Shown piece by piece: positions 7,938 through 15,685 of a DNA stretch of 64,000 bases. Source of the DNA: Kribbella sp. ALI-6-A (GTDB lineage: Bacteria; Actinomycetota; Actinomycetes; Propionibacteriales; Kribbellaceae); NCBI RefSeq assembly GCF_001984195.1, contig NZ_MTQN01000012.1:124001-188000 (forward strand). Direction: 5' to 3'. The position numbers and the translations under genes were made by a program. Within the stretch, counting starts at the first letter, position 1. Each line of letters starts with the position of its first letter. The notes beneath the pieces were generated by a model. That model was not told the origin of the DNA, searched no databases, and saw nothing but the letters and a program-made list of their open reading frames with translations.

Positions 7938-9362
7938 GTGTCGGACAACCAGTGGGGGCCACCGGGCCAGTACCCGCAGCAGCCACCGCAAGCCCCGTAC
8001 CAGCCGCCCACGCCGTACCAGCCGGGCCAGCCGCCGTACGGACCGCCGAGCGGACAGCCCCAGTACGGCGGTCAGCCGCCGGCCGGCGGTCAGCCCCAGT
8101 ACGGCGGTCAGCCGCCGGCCGGGCAGCCGCCATACGGAGGTCAGCCGCCCTACGGCGGGCAGGTGCCGCCTCCGGGACCGCTGGCGCCGCAGCCTTGGCA
8201 GCCGCAGCCCGGGCAGCCCGGCTACAGCTCGCAGCCACCCATGCAGCAGCTCCCCCACGGGCTCGGCTGGGGCGCTCCGCCACCCGGCGGGCCGCACGGA
8301 CCAGGCGGTCCGTACTACCCGCAGGGACCGCAAGGCCCCCGGAAGAAGAAGAGCAAGGCGATCTGGTTCGTCGCCCCGCTGATCGTCGTCGGCGTCGCCC
8401 TGCTCGGTCTGCGGGTCGTCAGCTCCGCGCTCAACGACAGCGGACCGGACGACTACTCCAGCCCGTCCGTCCCCACCGCGACGACCAGCTCGTCCGCCGA
8501 CCCCTCCGCCGAGCCGAGCGTCGGGGCATCGCCCGACACCCCCACCGCGGCCCCGACCACTCGCCCGCCGGCGCCCCAGCCGACGGTGACCAAGCCGACC
8601 GCGCCGCGGACCACCAATCCGCCGGTCCGGCGTGGCCCGACCGACTACGAGATGGTCAGCCGGAACCGGATCTACGCGTCCGGCACGATGCCGTCGGTCG
8701 GCTGCCGGGAGAGCAGCGCCCGGCCGTCGAGTGCGGCCGGCGCCCGGGCCAACTACGCGCAGCTGCGGGCCTGCCTGAACCGCAGCTGGACGGGGATGAT
8801 CCAGCGCTCCGGCGCGACCTTCCGCCCGCCGACGGTGCTCACCTTCACCGGGGTGGTGCAGTCGCCGTGCGGCTCGATGAGCGACACCGGCCCGCCGTTC
8901 TACTGCACCACCAACGAGACCATCTACATGAACCTGCGCGAGGACGTCGGCAACTACAACCGGTATCCGCAGTCGTACCAGAAGGTCTGGGCACGGATGT
9001 GGATGCTGCACCAGTTCGCGCACGAGTACGGCCACCACGTCCAGAGCCTGACCGGCATCCTGCGCGCCAACCACAACATGCGCTACGAGGCGCCGACCCG
9101 GGCCGCGGAGCTGGAGATGACCCGGCGGCTGGAGCTGCAGGCCTCCTGCTTCAGCGACGTGTTCATCGGCGCCAACCGGCGGACCTACCCGGTCACCGGC
9201 CAGGCGCAGACCCAGTGGCGGTGGCTGATCGGCCACGTCACCGACCACGCCAACGACCACGGTGACGCCCCGAACCACGCGTACTGGGCCCTGCGCGGCT
9301 ACAACAGCCGTAATCCGGCCGCCTGCAACACCTTCACCGCACCCTCGGCCCGCGTACGCTAG
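7938..9362 (+). CDS. Membrane-anchored neutral zinc metallopeptidase paralogue 1 (YpfJ-like)
   Basis: 474 residues: a Pro/Gln/Gly/Tyr-rich disordered cytoplasmic N-terminus (about 1-135), a basic patch and one membrane segment (AIWFVAPLIVVGVALLGL), a Pro/Thr/Ser linker, then an extracellular catalytic domain. That domain has the zinc motif HEYGHH and the following RRLELQASC helix, as in the putative neutral zinc metallopeptidase family PF04228. Six cysteines (GCRE, ACLNRSW, SPCGS, FYCT, ASCF, ACNTF) are shared with the three paralogues here, suggesting three disulfides. GTG at 7938 is chosen because GGGAG lies about 6 bases upstream and it gives the VSDN start resembling paralogue 3. Confidence 0.85.
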   Translation: MSDNQWGPPGQYPQQPPQAPYQPPTPYQPGQPPYGPPSGQPQYGGQPPAGGQPQYGGQPPAGQPPYGGQPPYGGQVPPPGPLAPQPWQPQPGQPGYSSQPPMQQLPHGLGWGAPPPGGPHGPGGPYYPQGPQGPRKKKSKAIWFVAPLIVVGVALLGLRVVSSALNDSGPDDYSSPSVPTATTSSSADPSAEPSVGASPDTPTAAPTTRPPAPQPTVTKPTAPRTTNPPVRRGPTDYEMVSRNRIYASGTMPSVGCRESSARPSSAAGARANYAQLRACLNRSWTGMIQRSGATFRPPTVLTFTGVVQSPCGSMSDTGPPFYCTTNETIYMNLREDVGNYNRYPQSYQKVWARMWMLHQFAHEYGHHVQSLTGILRANHNMRYEAPTRAAELEMTRRLELQASCFSDVFIGANRRTYPVTGQAQTQWRWLIGHVTDHANDHGDAPNHAYWALRGYNSRNPAACNTFTAPSARVR

Positions 9363-9478
9363 CGGGCCGGGCCCGTGGTCCCGGATGATCAGCTTGCCGT
9401 GGGCAGACGTGGACGGGTGCCGGTGGATAGCCTGGTCGTCCGGATCACCGCCCTGTGTGTCCCGGGGGGATGAGGAAC

Positions 9479-10603
9479 GTGTCGAAGCAGGACTGGAGCG
9501 CACCACCAGGAGCACCACCGCCGGGTCCGGCGCCCGACGGCTCGATACCGCTCTATGCCAGTTACCCGCTGCCTGGTACGCCGGGCGGCGGGCCGCCGTT
9601 GCCGCAGGTGGGCTGGGGGCCCGAGTTCGAGGCCGGCGGCCACATCCGGCACGGCGGACCGCAGCGCAAGCGCCCGAGCGGTCTGCTGGCCGGACTGATG
9701 CTGCTCTGTGGGGTCGGCGTGCTTGTGGTGATCGCTGCTGTCGCACTGCGCGGCACCAGCGAGCCGACAGTCGCGCCGTCGTTACGGCCGGGGGCCGAGG
9801 CGACCAGCGCGGCGCCGGGGACCGGCGACGGCTCGGCCGGAACCCCCAGGGCTCCTCAGTCGTCGCAGGACAGTGCAGCGATCGTGCAGACCGACGGGTT
9901 CTACCGCAGCGGGGTGCAGAAGACGGTGAACTGCCGGGAGCCGCAGCTCGCGCTCAGCACGGCCGGAGCCGTACGGAGCTACTACACCAACCTGATCGGC
10001 TGCCTGAACCGCGCCTGGACACCACTGGTCCGCGCCGGCCAGGACCAGTACGCCGCGCCGCGGGTGCTGTTCTGGGCCGGAACCGTGCAGTCGCCGTGCA
10101 CGAGCTCGGCGCCGACTTCGTTCTACTGCTCGGCGAACCGGACGCTCTACCTGAAGTTCGAGGACGACATCAAACTGTGGACCCGCGCCTCGGACGAGCC
10201 GAACCGGTCCTTCTCCCGGATGTGGGCCACCTACACCGCCGGCCACGAGTTCGGCCACCACATCCAGCAGCTGACCGGGATCCTACCGGCCGCGACGCGG
10301 CTGGAGTACGACGCGCCGGACCGGGCCACGCGGCTCGAGGTGAGCCGGCGGATCGAGTTGCAGGCATCCTGTCTCGGGGCTGCTTTCATGGGGGCCAACA
10401 AGACGTCGTACGGGATCACCGGGCTCGACCTGACCATCTACCGGCGTTACGTGGAGGCTCAGACCGGGGATGAGAACAACCGTGGTGGCCCGCGGGACCA
10501 CGGAGCGCGGAGCAGTCACCAGTACTGGGCCGCGCGGGGCTTCAACACTGTCAACAGCGCCAGCTGCAACACGTTCACGGCTTCGGCCAGCAAGGTCTCG
10601 TGA
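9479..10603 (+). CDS. Membrane-anchored neutral zinc metallopeptidase paralogue 2
   Basis: 374 residues with the same plan as the neighbour: a Pro-rich N-terminus of about 65 residues, a membrane segment (LLAGLMLLCGVGVLVVIAAV), a short linker and an extracellular PF04228-like domain with HEFGHHIQQLTGI and RRIELQASC. The six cysteines are conserved (NCRE, GCLNRAW, SPCTS, FYCS, ASCLG, SCNTF). It has the shortest disordered head of the four paralogues. GTG at 9479 is preferred by analogy of the VSKQ start; ATG at 9470 or GTG at 9455 are alternatives. It lies 9 bases before paralogue 3, so the two are probably cotranscribed. Confidence 0.82.
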   Translation: MSKQDWSAPPGAPPPGPAPDGSIPLYASYPLPGTPGGGPPLPQVGWGPEFEAGGHIRHGGPQRKRPSGLLAGLMLLCGVGVLVVIAAVALRGTSEPTVAPSLRPGAEATSAAPGTGDGSAGTPRAPQSSQDSAAIVQTDGFYRSGVQKTVNCREPQLALSTAGAVRSYYTNLIGCLNRAWTPLVRAGQDQYAAPRVLFWAGTVQSPCTSSAPTSFYCSANRTLYLKFEDDIKLWTRASDEPNRSFSRMWATYTAGHEFGHHIQQLTGILPAATRLEYDAPDRATRLEVSRRIELQASCLGAAFMGANKTSYGITGLDLTIYRRYVEAQTGDENNRGGPRDHGARSSHQYWAARGFNTVNSASCNTFTASASKVS

Positions 10604-10612
10604 GGAGTATCG

Positions 10613-12619
10613 ATGTCGGACAACTGGAATCCACCCCCTGGGCGGGAGCCGTCGGAGCCGGAGGGCGACCAGCCCACCGGCAACCCTGGCACGCCGCCGA
10701 GGGATGGCCAGTCGCCCCGCTGGTGGACCGAGTCCACCGACAAGCCGGAGGAGTACCTGAAGCCGGACTCCCCGCAGCACCCCGCCCCGCCACCGGCCCG
10801 GCCCCCAGCGGCGCCGCAGTGGTACACGCCTGGGCTGGGTGACCAGCCGTCCGCTGGTGAGCAGGCGAGCAACCCCGGGTGGAACCTCCCCGGGTCCAGC
10901 CAGCCGACCGCCCCGCGCGGGCAGCACTCGGCGCCGCCGCCCACTTCTCCTCGCCCCGGTAACGCCGGTACGCCCGGCACGGGGACAAGCGGCTACCGCT
11001 CGCACACCGGCATGGGCGCGACCGCGGCCGGAGCCGCCGGCGGCCCGCAGGCCGCTGGTACCCCCACGTCCGGACCCGCCGGCGGCACGCCCGGGACCGG
11101 AGCCGCAGGCGGCCTGTCCGGCACGGGCGCGGCGGGCGGCACGCCTGCGTCCGGGTCCGGCGCGGCAGGCGGCATGTCGGGCACAGGCGCGGCAGGCGGC
11201 ACGCCTGCTTCCGGGTCCGGCGCGGCAGGCGGCATGTCGGGCACAGGCGCTGCGGGCGGCACGCCTGCGTCCGGCCCAGGCGGAATCCCCGCCTCCGGAG
11301 CAGGCGTCACCCCGACCTCCGGAACAGGCGGCACCCCGACGTCCGGCGCTCAGGGCGGCCCGTACACCAATGGACCTGCTACCGGCGGCGCACCCTCGAC
11401 CGGCGCAGGGCAGGGCGGCTTCACCGGCTCCTGGCCCACCGCCTCGACCGGCCCGGTGCCGCCTCCGCCCACCGGCGGTTGGCCTGGTCCGACGACCGGC
11501 CCGCAGCAGCCGCAGAATCCGTGGTCGGCGGCAACGACCGGTGGCGGCGGCTGGCAGCAGGGTGGTGGACCGAACGGCCCGCAGGGCGGCCAGCCGAACT
11601 GGCAGTACCCGCCGATCCCGATCCCGAAGCCGCCGGGCCCGGGACGCCGCCGCAAGCCGCGGCAGCTGTCCAAGGGTCTGCTGATCATGCTCGTCGCGCT
11701 GGCCGTGCTCGTGGTCGGCTCCGGCGTGACGGTCCTGCTGAACATGAACGGTGACGACCCGACCACGCCGGTCGCCGTCGACACCCCGTCCGAGACTCCT
11801 TCGGAGACGCCGTCCGGGACTCCCTCGGCCACCCCGTCGCCGACACCGACGCCCACCCCGAAGCCGACGCCCAAGCCGAAGCCCAAGCCGCGGCAGCCCA
11901 CGCCGTACGAGACGGTGGCGAAGAACAAGATCTACTCGGTCGGGGTCCTGCAGCCGACCAAGTGCGTCGAGCCGCCGTACCGGCCGACCACGTTCGCCGC
12001 GACCAAGGCGTACTACCAGCGGCTGCTGCCGTGCCTGAACCGCACCTGGTGGCTGGCGCTGAAGAAGTCCGGCCAGCCGTTCCGGGCGCCGAACCTGATC
12101 GTCTACGCCAACCAGGTGAAGACCCCGTGCGGCACCGAGCGCGGCACCCGCGGCTTCTACTGCGGCGCGAACGAGGCGATCTACATGCCGTTCAACGTCG
12201 ACTACAACAACTACAAGATCAACCCGACCTACACCCGGGCCTGGATGCTGAACACGTTCGCGCACGAGTACGGTCACCACATCCAGCAGCTGACCGGCAT
12301 CTTCCGCGCCAGCTTCGCCCGCCAGGCGACGATGGCCGACCCGAACCTGCGGCTGCTGGAGTCGCGCCGGCGCGAGCTGCAGGCGGCCTGCTTCGGTTCG
12401 GCCTACCTGGGCACCAACGCGCCCTTCATCCCGATGCGCGGCGAGCTGCTGAACAACTGGAAGTTCGCGGTCGCGAACGCCGGTGACGAGTTCAGCCGGC
12501 CGAGGGTCCGCGACCACGGCTCGAAGGTGAACCACAACCGCTGGTCGATCCGGGGCTTCAACTACAAGAACCCGGTCTTCTGCAACACCTTCAGCACCAA
12601 CCCGCAGTACACCAGCTGA
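10613..12619 (+). CDS. Membrane-anchored neutral zinc metallopeptidase paralogue 3, long repetitive head
   Basis: 668 residues, the longest paralogue. About 345 residues of Pro/Gly/Ala/Thr-rich disorder precede one membrane segment (LSKGLLIMLVALAVLVVGSG), a (Thr/Pro/Lys)-rich linker and the catalytic domain with HEYGHHIQQLTGI and RRRELQAAC. The six family cysteines are present. The head holds a 60-bp/20-residue tandem repeat. ATG at 10613 has an excellent ribosome site (GAGGAG). The variable head length among paralogues, with the ectodomain conserved, suggests a spacer or scaffold role for the cytoplasmic part (inference). Confidence 0.85.
   Translation: MSDNWNPPPGREPSEPEGDQPTGNPGTPPRDGQSPRWWTESTDKPEEYLKPDSPQHPAPPPARPPAAPQWYTPGLGDQPSAGEQASNPGWNLPGSSQPTAPRGQHSAPPPTSPRPGNAGTPGTGTSGYRSHTGMGATAAGAAGGPQAAGTPTSGPAGGTPGTGAAGGLSGTGAAGGTPASGSGAAGGMSGTGAAGGTPASGSGAAGGMSGTGAAGGTPASGPGGIPASGAGVTPTSGTGGTPTSGAQGGPYTNGPATGGAPSTGAGQGGFTGSWPTASTGPVPPPPTGGWPGPTTGPQQPQNPWSAATTGGGGWQQGGGPNGPQGGQPNWQYPPIPIPKPPGPGRRRKPRQLSKGLLIMLVALAVLVVGSGVTVLLNMNGDDPTTPVAVDTPSETPSETPSGTPSATPSPTPTPTPKPTPKPKPKPRQPTPYETVAKNKIYSVGVLQPTKCVEPPYRPTTFAATKAYYQRLLPCLNRTWWLALKKSGQPFRAPNLIVYANQVKTPCGTERGTRGFYCGANEAIYMPFNVDYNNYKINPTYTRAWMLNTFAHEYGHHIQQLTGIFRASFARQATMADPNLRLLESRRRELQAACFGSAYLGTNAPFIPMRGELLNNWKFAVANAGDEFSRPRVRDHGSKVNHNRWSIRGFNYKNPVFCNTFSTNPQYTS
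11101..11280 (+). repeat. 60-bp tandem repeat, three near-identical units, in-frame
   Basis: Three consecutive 60-bp units (11101, 11161, 11221) encode a 20-residue Gly/Ala/Ser-rich unit of the GTGAAGGTPASGSGAAGG type. Differences between units are few, so copy number may vary between strains. Confidence 0.85.
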
Positions 12620-12633
12620 CCCCTGGTACGACG

Positions 12634-12673
12634 AAGCCCCGGGATCCCCGCACAGCGTGGGATCCCGGGGCTT
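12634..12673. terminator. Bidirectional terminator between metallopeptidase 3 and DUF2207 copy 2
   Basis: A perfect 15-bp stem (AAGCCCCGGGATCCC at 12634-12648, complement at 12659-12673) with a 10-base loop. It lies 15 bases after the metallopeptidase stop and 10 bases before the convergent DUF2207 stop. Confidence 0.85.
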
Positions 12674-12682
12674 TCGCGTGGC

Positions 12683-14368
12683 TCAGAACAGCCGGCGCGC
12701 CGCCGTCAGCGTGCCCCCGAACGTGGTGACGAAGTTGGTCAGCGACTCCCCGATGTCGGACAGGTGCCAGTTCTCCGGCCCGGAGTACCAGCCGATCCCG
12801 GCGTCCGGGTCGTCGTCGTCATCGGTCGCGGCGATCTCCAGCGCCCACTTCTCGGTCAGGCCGAGCACAGCGGCGTACGGCAGGCACCGCGAGGCGAACT
12901 CCAGCCGGTGGCTCTGCGGCAGGCTCGCGGAGGTCTCGTCGGCCAGGTAGCGCTGCAGACCACTCACCCGGCCCAGTACGGCGGCACCGCGCGCCGTCCG
13001 GGCCGGTGCGACCTGTCCGGCCAGCGCCAGCGCCACACCGGCGAGGATGACGGCCAGCCCGACCAGTCCGAACTTGGTGACGACGGCCAGCACGATCGTC
13101 AGCACCGCACCGGCACCGACCAGGACCAGCCCGGCCGTGGTCCACCGGTTCCGTACGGCGTCCGGCCGGGTGGCGAACCACCCCTGCGTGACGACGTCGG
13201 CGTACAGCTGCTCGCGGACCAGGTTGAGCCGGGGCCGCAGCGCCGGGCCCAGCGCCGACACCAGTACGGTGTCGCCGTCGGCGAAGACCGCGTCGAGCAG
13301 GGCCTTCTCGTACGGCAGCAGCTCGGGTCCGCCCGGGTTGAGCCGGACCAGCTGCCAGTCGAGGCGGCCGAACTGCGACTCCCGCGGCAGCTCGACGATC
13401 GTCAGGTAGTTGCGAACGGCAAGGTCCAGCAGCGTCGCCGTGATGTCGACGACGTCGGCCGACTCGTCCACGACCGTGCCGACCTGGCCGGGGCGGATCC
13501 CGTCCGGCGCGGCGAACTGCGGCCCGTCCGTGCCGTCCAGCACCGGACGCTCGGGAGCGCCTTCACCGGTGCGGCCGGCGTCGCGTCCCTTGAAGAACCA
13601 CAGCGCCGCCGCTCCCAGGACGCCCAGGCCGAGCAGCAACGCGCTCAGCCCGATCGTGGAAGCGTCCGCGGTGAACGCGTGGTGCAGCGACCAGCGGGTC
13701 TTGAACTCCGCGTTCGGCTGGACCGTCGCCTGACCGCTCAGCCCGGTGAGGAAGGTCACCCGGCCACCGGCCGGCACCTGCAGCTGCTCGATCTGGATGT
13801 CGGCCGACTCACCCAGCTGGAACGACGTGCACGGCATGCTCGAGCCGAGCCGGCCGGCGAAACAGGTCAGCCAGGTGGCGAACGGGACGTTGACCGTGAC
13901 GCTCGCCTTCGGGATCGCCGTACCGAAGCCCTGGAGCACCGGCCAGCTGACCTCGCGGCCCTCGGTGGAGTCGGCCACGACGTTGTCCACGTCGTAGCTG
14001 TAGACGATCTTGGCCTGGCCGGACACCTGCACCGACAACTGGCGGCCGTTGTCGACCTCGGTGTCGGTGAAGCCGGGCGCCGGCTGGCCGTTCACCGTCG
14101 CGGAGACGTTGCGGACGTCGTACACGCGGTCGTCGTCGGCGTTGGACCGGACCCGGGTGGCCAGCGTGCGGCTGAACGTACCGGCACCGGCCGTGACGTC
14201 GACGGTCTCCTTGACCTTGAGCACTCCGTCGCCGGTCAGCGTCGCCTCGGCGGCGTACCCGGTGATCCGGTCGTCGGCGGCCTGAGCCGGTCCGGCGCCC
14301 AGAGCAACGAAGGGGATCGACAGGGCGGCCAGCAGGGCTGCCGGAAGGAGGCGGCGCTTCAGTGACAT
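12683..14368 (-). CDS. DUF2207 membrane protein, copy 2
   Basis: 561 residues with the same plan as the protein at 6022-7701. It has a signal peptide (LLPAALLAALSIPFVALGAG), an extracellular domain beginning ITGYAAEATLTGDGVLKVKE, a membrane segment near 235-255, PDGIRPGQVGTVVDESADVVDITATLLDLAVR, and a membrane pair near 415-455. Unlike some DUF2207 proteins it lacks a Gly/Ser-rich tail. The ATG at 14368 is chosen because it sits directly before the signal peptide; an upstream in-frame start would add 29 residues unlike a signal. It is divergent from metallopeptidase 4, repeating the layout of copy 1. Confidence 0.85.
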   Translation of the reverse strand: MSLKRRLLPAALLAALSIPFVALGAGPAQAADDRITGYAAEATLTGDGVLKVKETVDVTAGAGTFSRTLATRVRSNADDDRVYDVRNVSATVNGQPAPGFTDTEVDNGRQLSVQVSGQAKIVYSYDVDNVVADSTEGREVSWPVLQGFGTAIPKASVTVNVPFATWLTCFAGRLGSSMPCTSFQLGESADIQIEQLQVPAGGRVTFLTGLSGQATVQPNAEFKTRWSLHHAFTADASTIGLSALLLGLGVLGAAALWFFKGRDAGRTGEGAPERPVLDGTDGPQFAAPDGIRPGQVGTVVDESADVVDITATLLDLAVRNYLTIVELPRESQFGRLDWQLVRLNPGGPELLPYEKALLDAVFADGDTVLVSALGPALRPRLNLVREQLYADVVTQGWFATRPDAVRNRWTTAGLVLVGAGAVLTIVLAVVTKFGLVGLAVILAGVALALAGQVAPARTARGAAVLGRVSGLQRYLADETSASLPQSHRLEFASRCLPYAAVLGLTEKWALEIAATDDDDDPDAGIGWYSGPENWHLSDIGESLTNFVTTFGGTLTAARRLF

Positions 14369-14447
14369 GGGGTGAGAGTAGTCTCGGGGCGGTTCGCCCA
14401 GCGAACTCGCGACGACCTGCCACCGGCACAGAAGGGGCCTGCGACCA

Positions 14448-15626
14448 GTGAGCAACCCGTACGGCTACGACCGCCCCCAGGACCGTCCGCAGGGGTATCG
14501 CCCGCTGGCGCCGCCGCCTGGCGTGCTGCCGCCGCCCCAGCCGGGCCAGTGGCAGCCGGGACCGCCGCAGCAGTACCCGCCGCAGTACCAGCAGCCGTAC
14601 CCCCAGCCGGGTCCGTACCAGCAGGGCCAGTTCCAGCAGGGCCAGTTTCAGCAGGGGCCGTACCAGCAGCCCGGCCAGTGGCCGCCGCCGTACGGCGGCC
14701 CGAACCACTTCAACGGCTTCCAGCCCCAGAAGCGCCGCTCCGGCGCGGCCAAGTTCATCCTGGTCGGCTTTTTCGCACTGGCCTTCGTCGGCATCACCCT
14801 GGCGGTCGTCGGCGCGGCGCTGACCGGCCGCAGCGGACCGCTGACGGGCCCCGAGATCAGCGGACCGTCGATCGTCCCGACGGCGACCACCCAGCCGGAC
14901 AAGGGCACCGCCGAGGACTACCTGGTCAACAGCCCGCTCTACCAGGCCGGCGGCCTCGGCGACGTGGACTGCCCGGCCGAGAAGCTCGGCGACGGCAGCC
15001 TGACCGCGCAGAAGGTGTACTACGAGAAGCTCTTCAAGTGCCTGAACGACGCCTGGCGCCCGGCCCTGAGCAAGATCGGGGTGAACAAGCCCGATCCCGG
15101 CCTGGTGGTGTTCGACAAGCCGGTGAACACGCCGTGCGGTTCGTTCAAGCCGCTGTCCGGCCGGGTGCTGGCCTTCTACTGCTACGGCAACCAGGTGATG
15201 TACACCGACGTGCTGCAGATGAACAAGGCGTTCGGCCCGAAGGAGGACCTCGCCTACCTGCTGACGATCGCGCACGAGTACGGCCACCACATCCAGGGCG
15301 TCACCGAGCTGTTCTACGCCCGGGCCTACTACCTGCAGGACCACCCGTCGCAGAAGCTGGAGAGCTCCCGCCGCAACGAGGTGCAGGCCTCCTGCCTGGG
15401 TGGGGTGTTCAGCCGGGCGGTGGAGAAGAGCTATCCGTTCAGCAAGCGGATGAAGGAGTTCGAGTACCAGGCCAGTAACAGCTTCGGCGAGTCCGAGGAC
15501 ACTCCGGCCACCGAACGCACGCACGGACTGGCCAGCACCCAGGGCTTCTGGATCATGAACGGCTACAACGTCGGCGAGACCAAGGCCTGCAACACGTTCG
15601 CGGCGCCGGCCAACCTGGTGAAGTAG
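14448..15626 (+). CDS. Membrane-anchored neutral zinc metallopeptidase paralogue 4
   Basis: 392 residues. A Pro/Gln/Tyr-rich head (about 1-95, with GQFQQGQFQQ repeats) is followed by one membrane segment (FILVGFFALAFVGITLAVVG) and a PF04228-like ectodomain with HEYGHHIQGVTEL and RRNEVQASC. All six family cysteines are present. GTG at 14448 follows AAGGGG. It is the most divergent of the four paralogues and lies 80 bp from the divergent DUF2207 copy 2. Proteolytic substrates are unknown. Confidence 0.83.
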   Translation: MSNPYGYDRPQDRPQGYRPLAPPPGVLPPPQPGQWQPGPPQQYPPQYQQPYPQPGPYQQGQFQQGQFQQGPYQQPGQWPPPYGGPNHFNGFQPQKRRSGAAKFILVGFFALAFVGITLAVVGAALTGRSGPLTGPEISGPSIVPTATTQPDKGTAEDYLVNSPLYQAGGLGDVDCPAEKLGDGSLTAQKVYYEKLFKCLNDAWRPALSKIGVNKPDPGLVVFDKPVNTPCGSFKPLSGRVLAFYCYGNQVMYTDVLQMNKAFGPKEDLAYLLTIAHEYGHHIQGVTELFYARAYYLQDHPSQKLESSRRNEVQASCLGGVFSRAVEKSYPFSKRMKEFEYQASNSFGESEDTPATERTHGLASTQGFWIMNGYNVGETKACNTFAAPANLVK

Positions 15627-15685
15627 GGCGTCCACGTCGCGGCGCGTTCGCCTGCGGTTCAACCCTTCCGCGTATCATCCGGCCC

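Noticed and set aside
10993..11334. Minus-strand Pro/Ala-rich frame opposite the metallopeptidase repeat
   Set aside because: It is the antisense of the 60-bp repeat.
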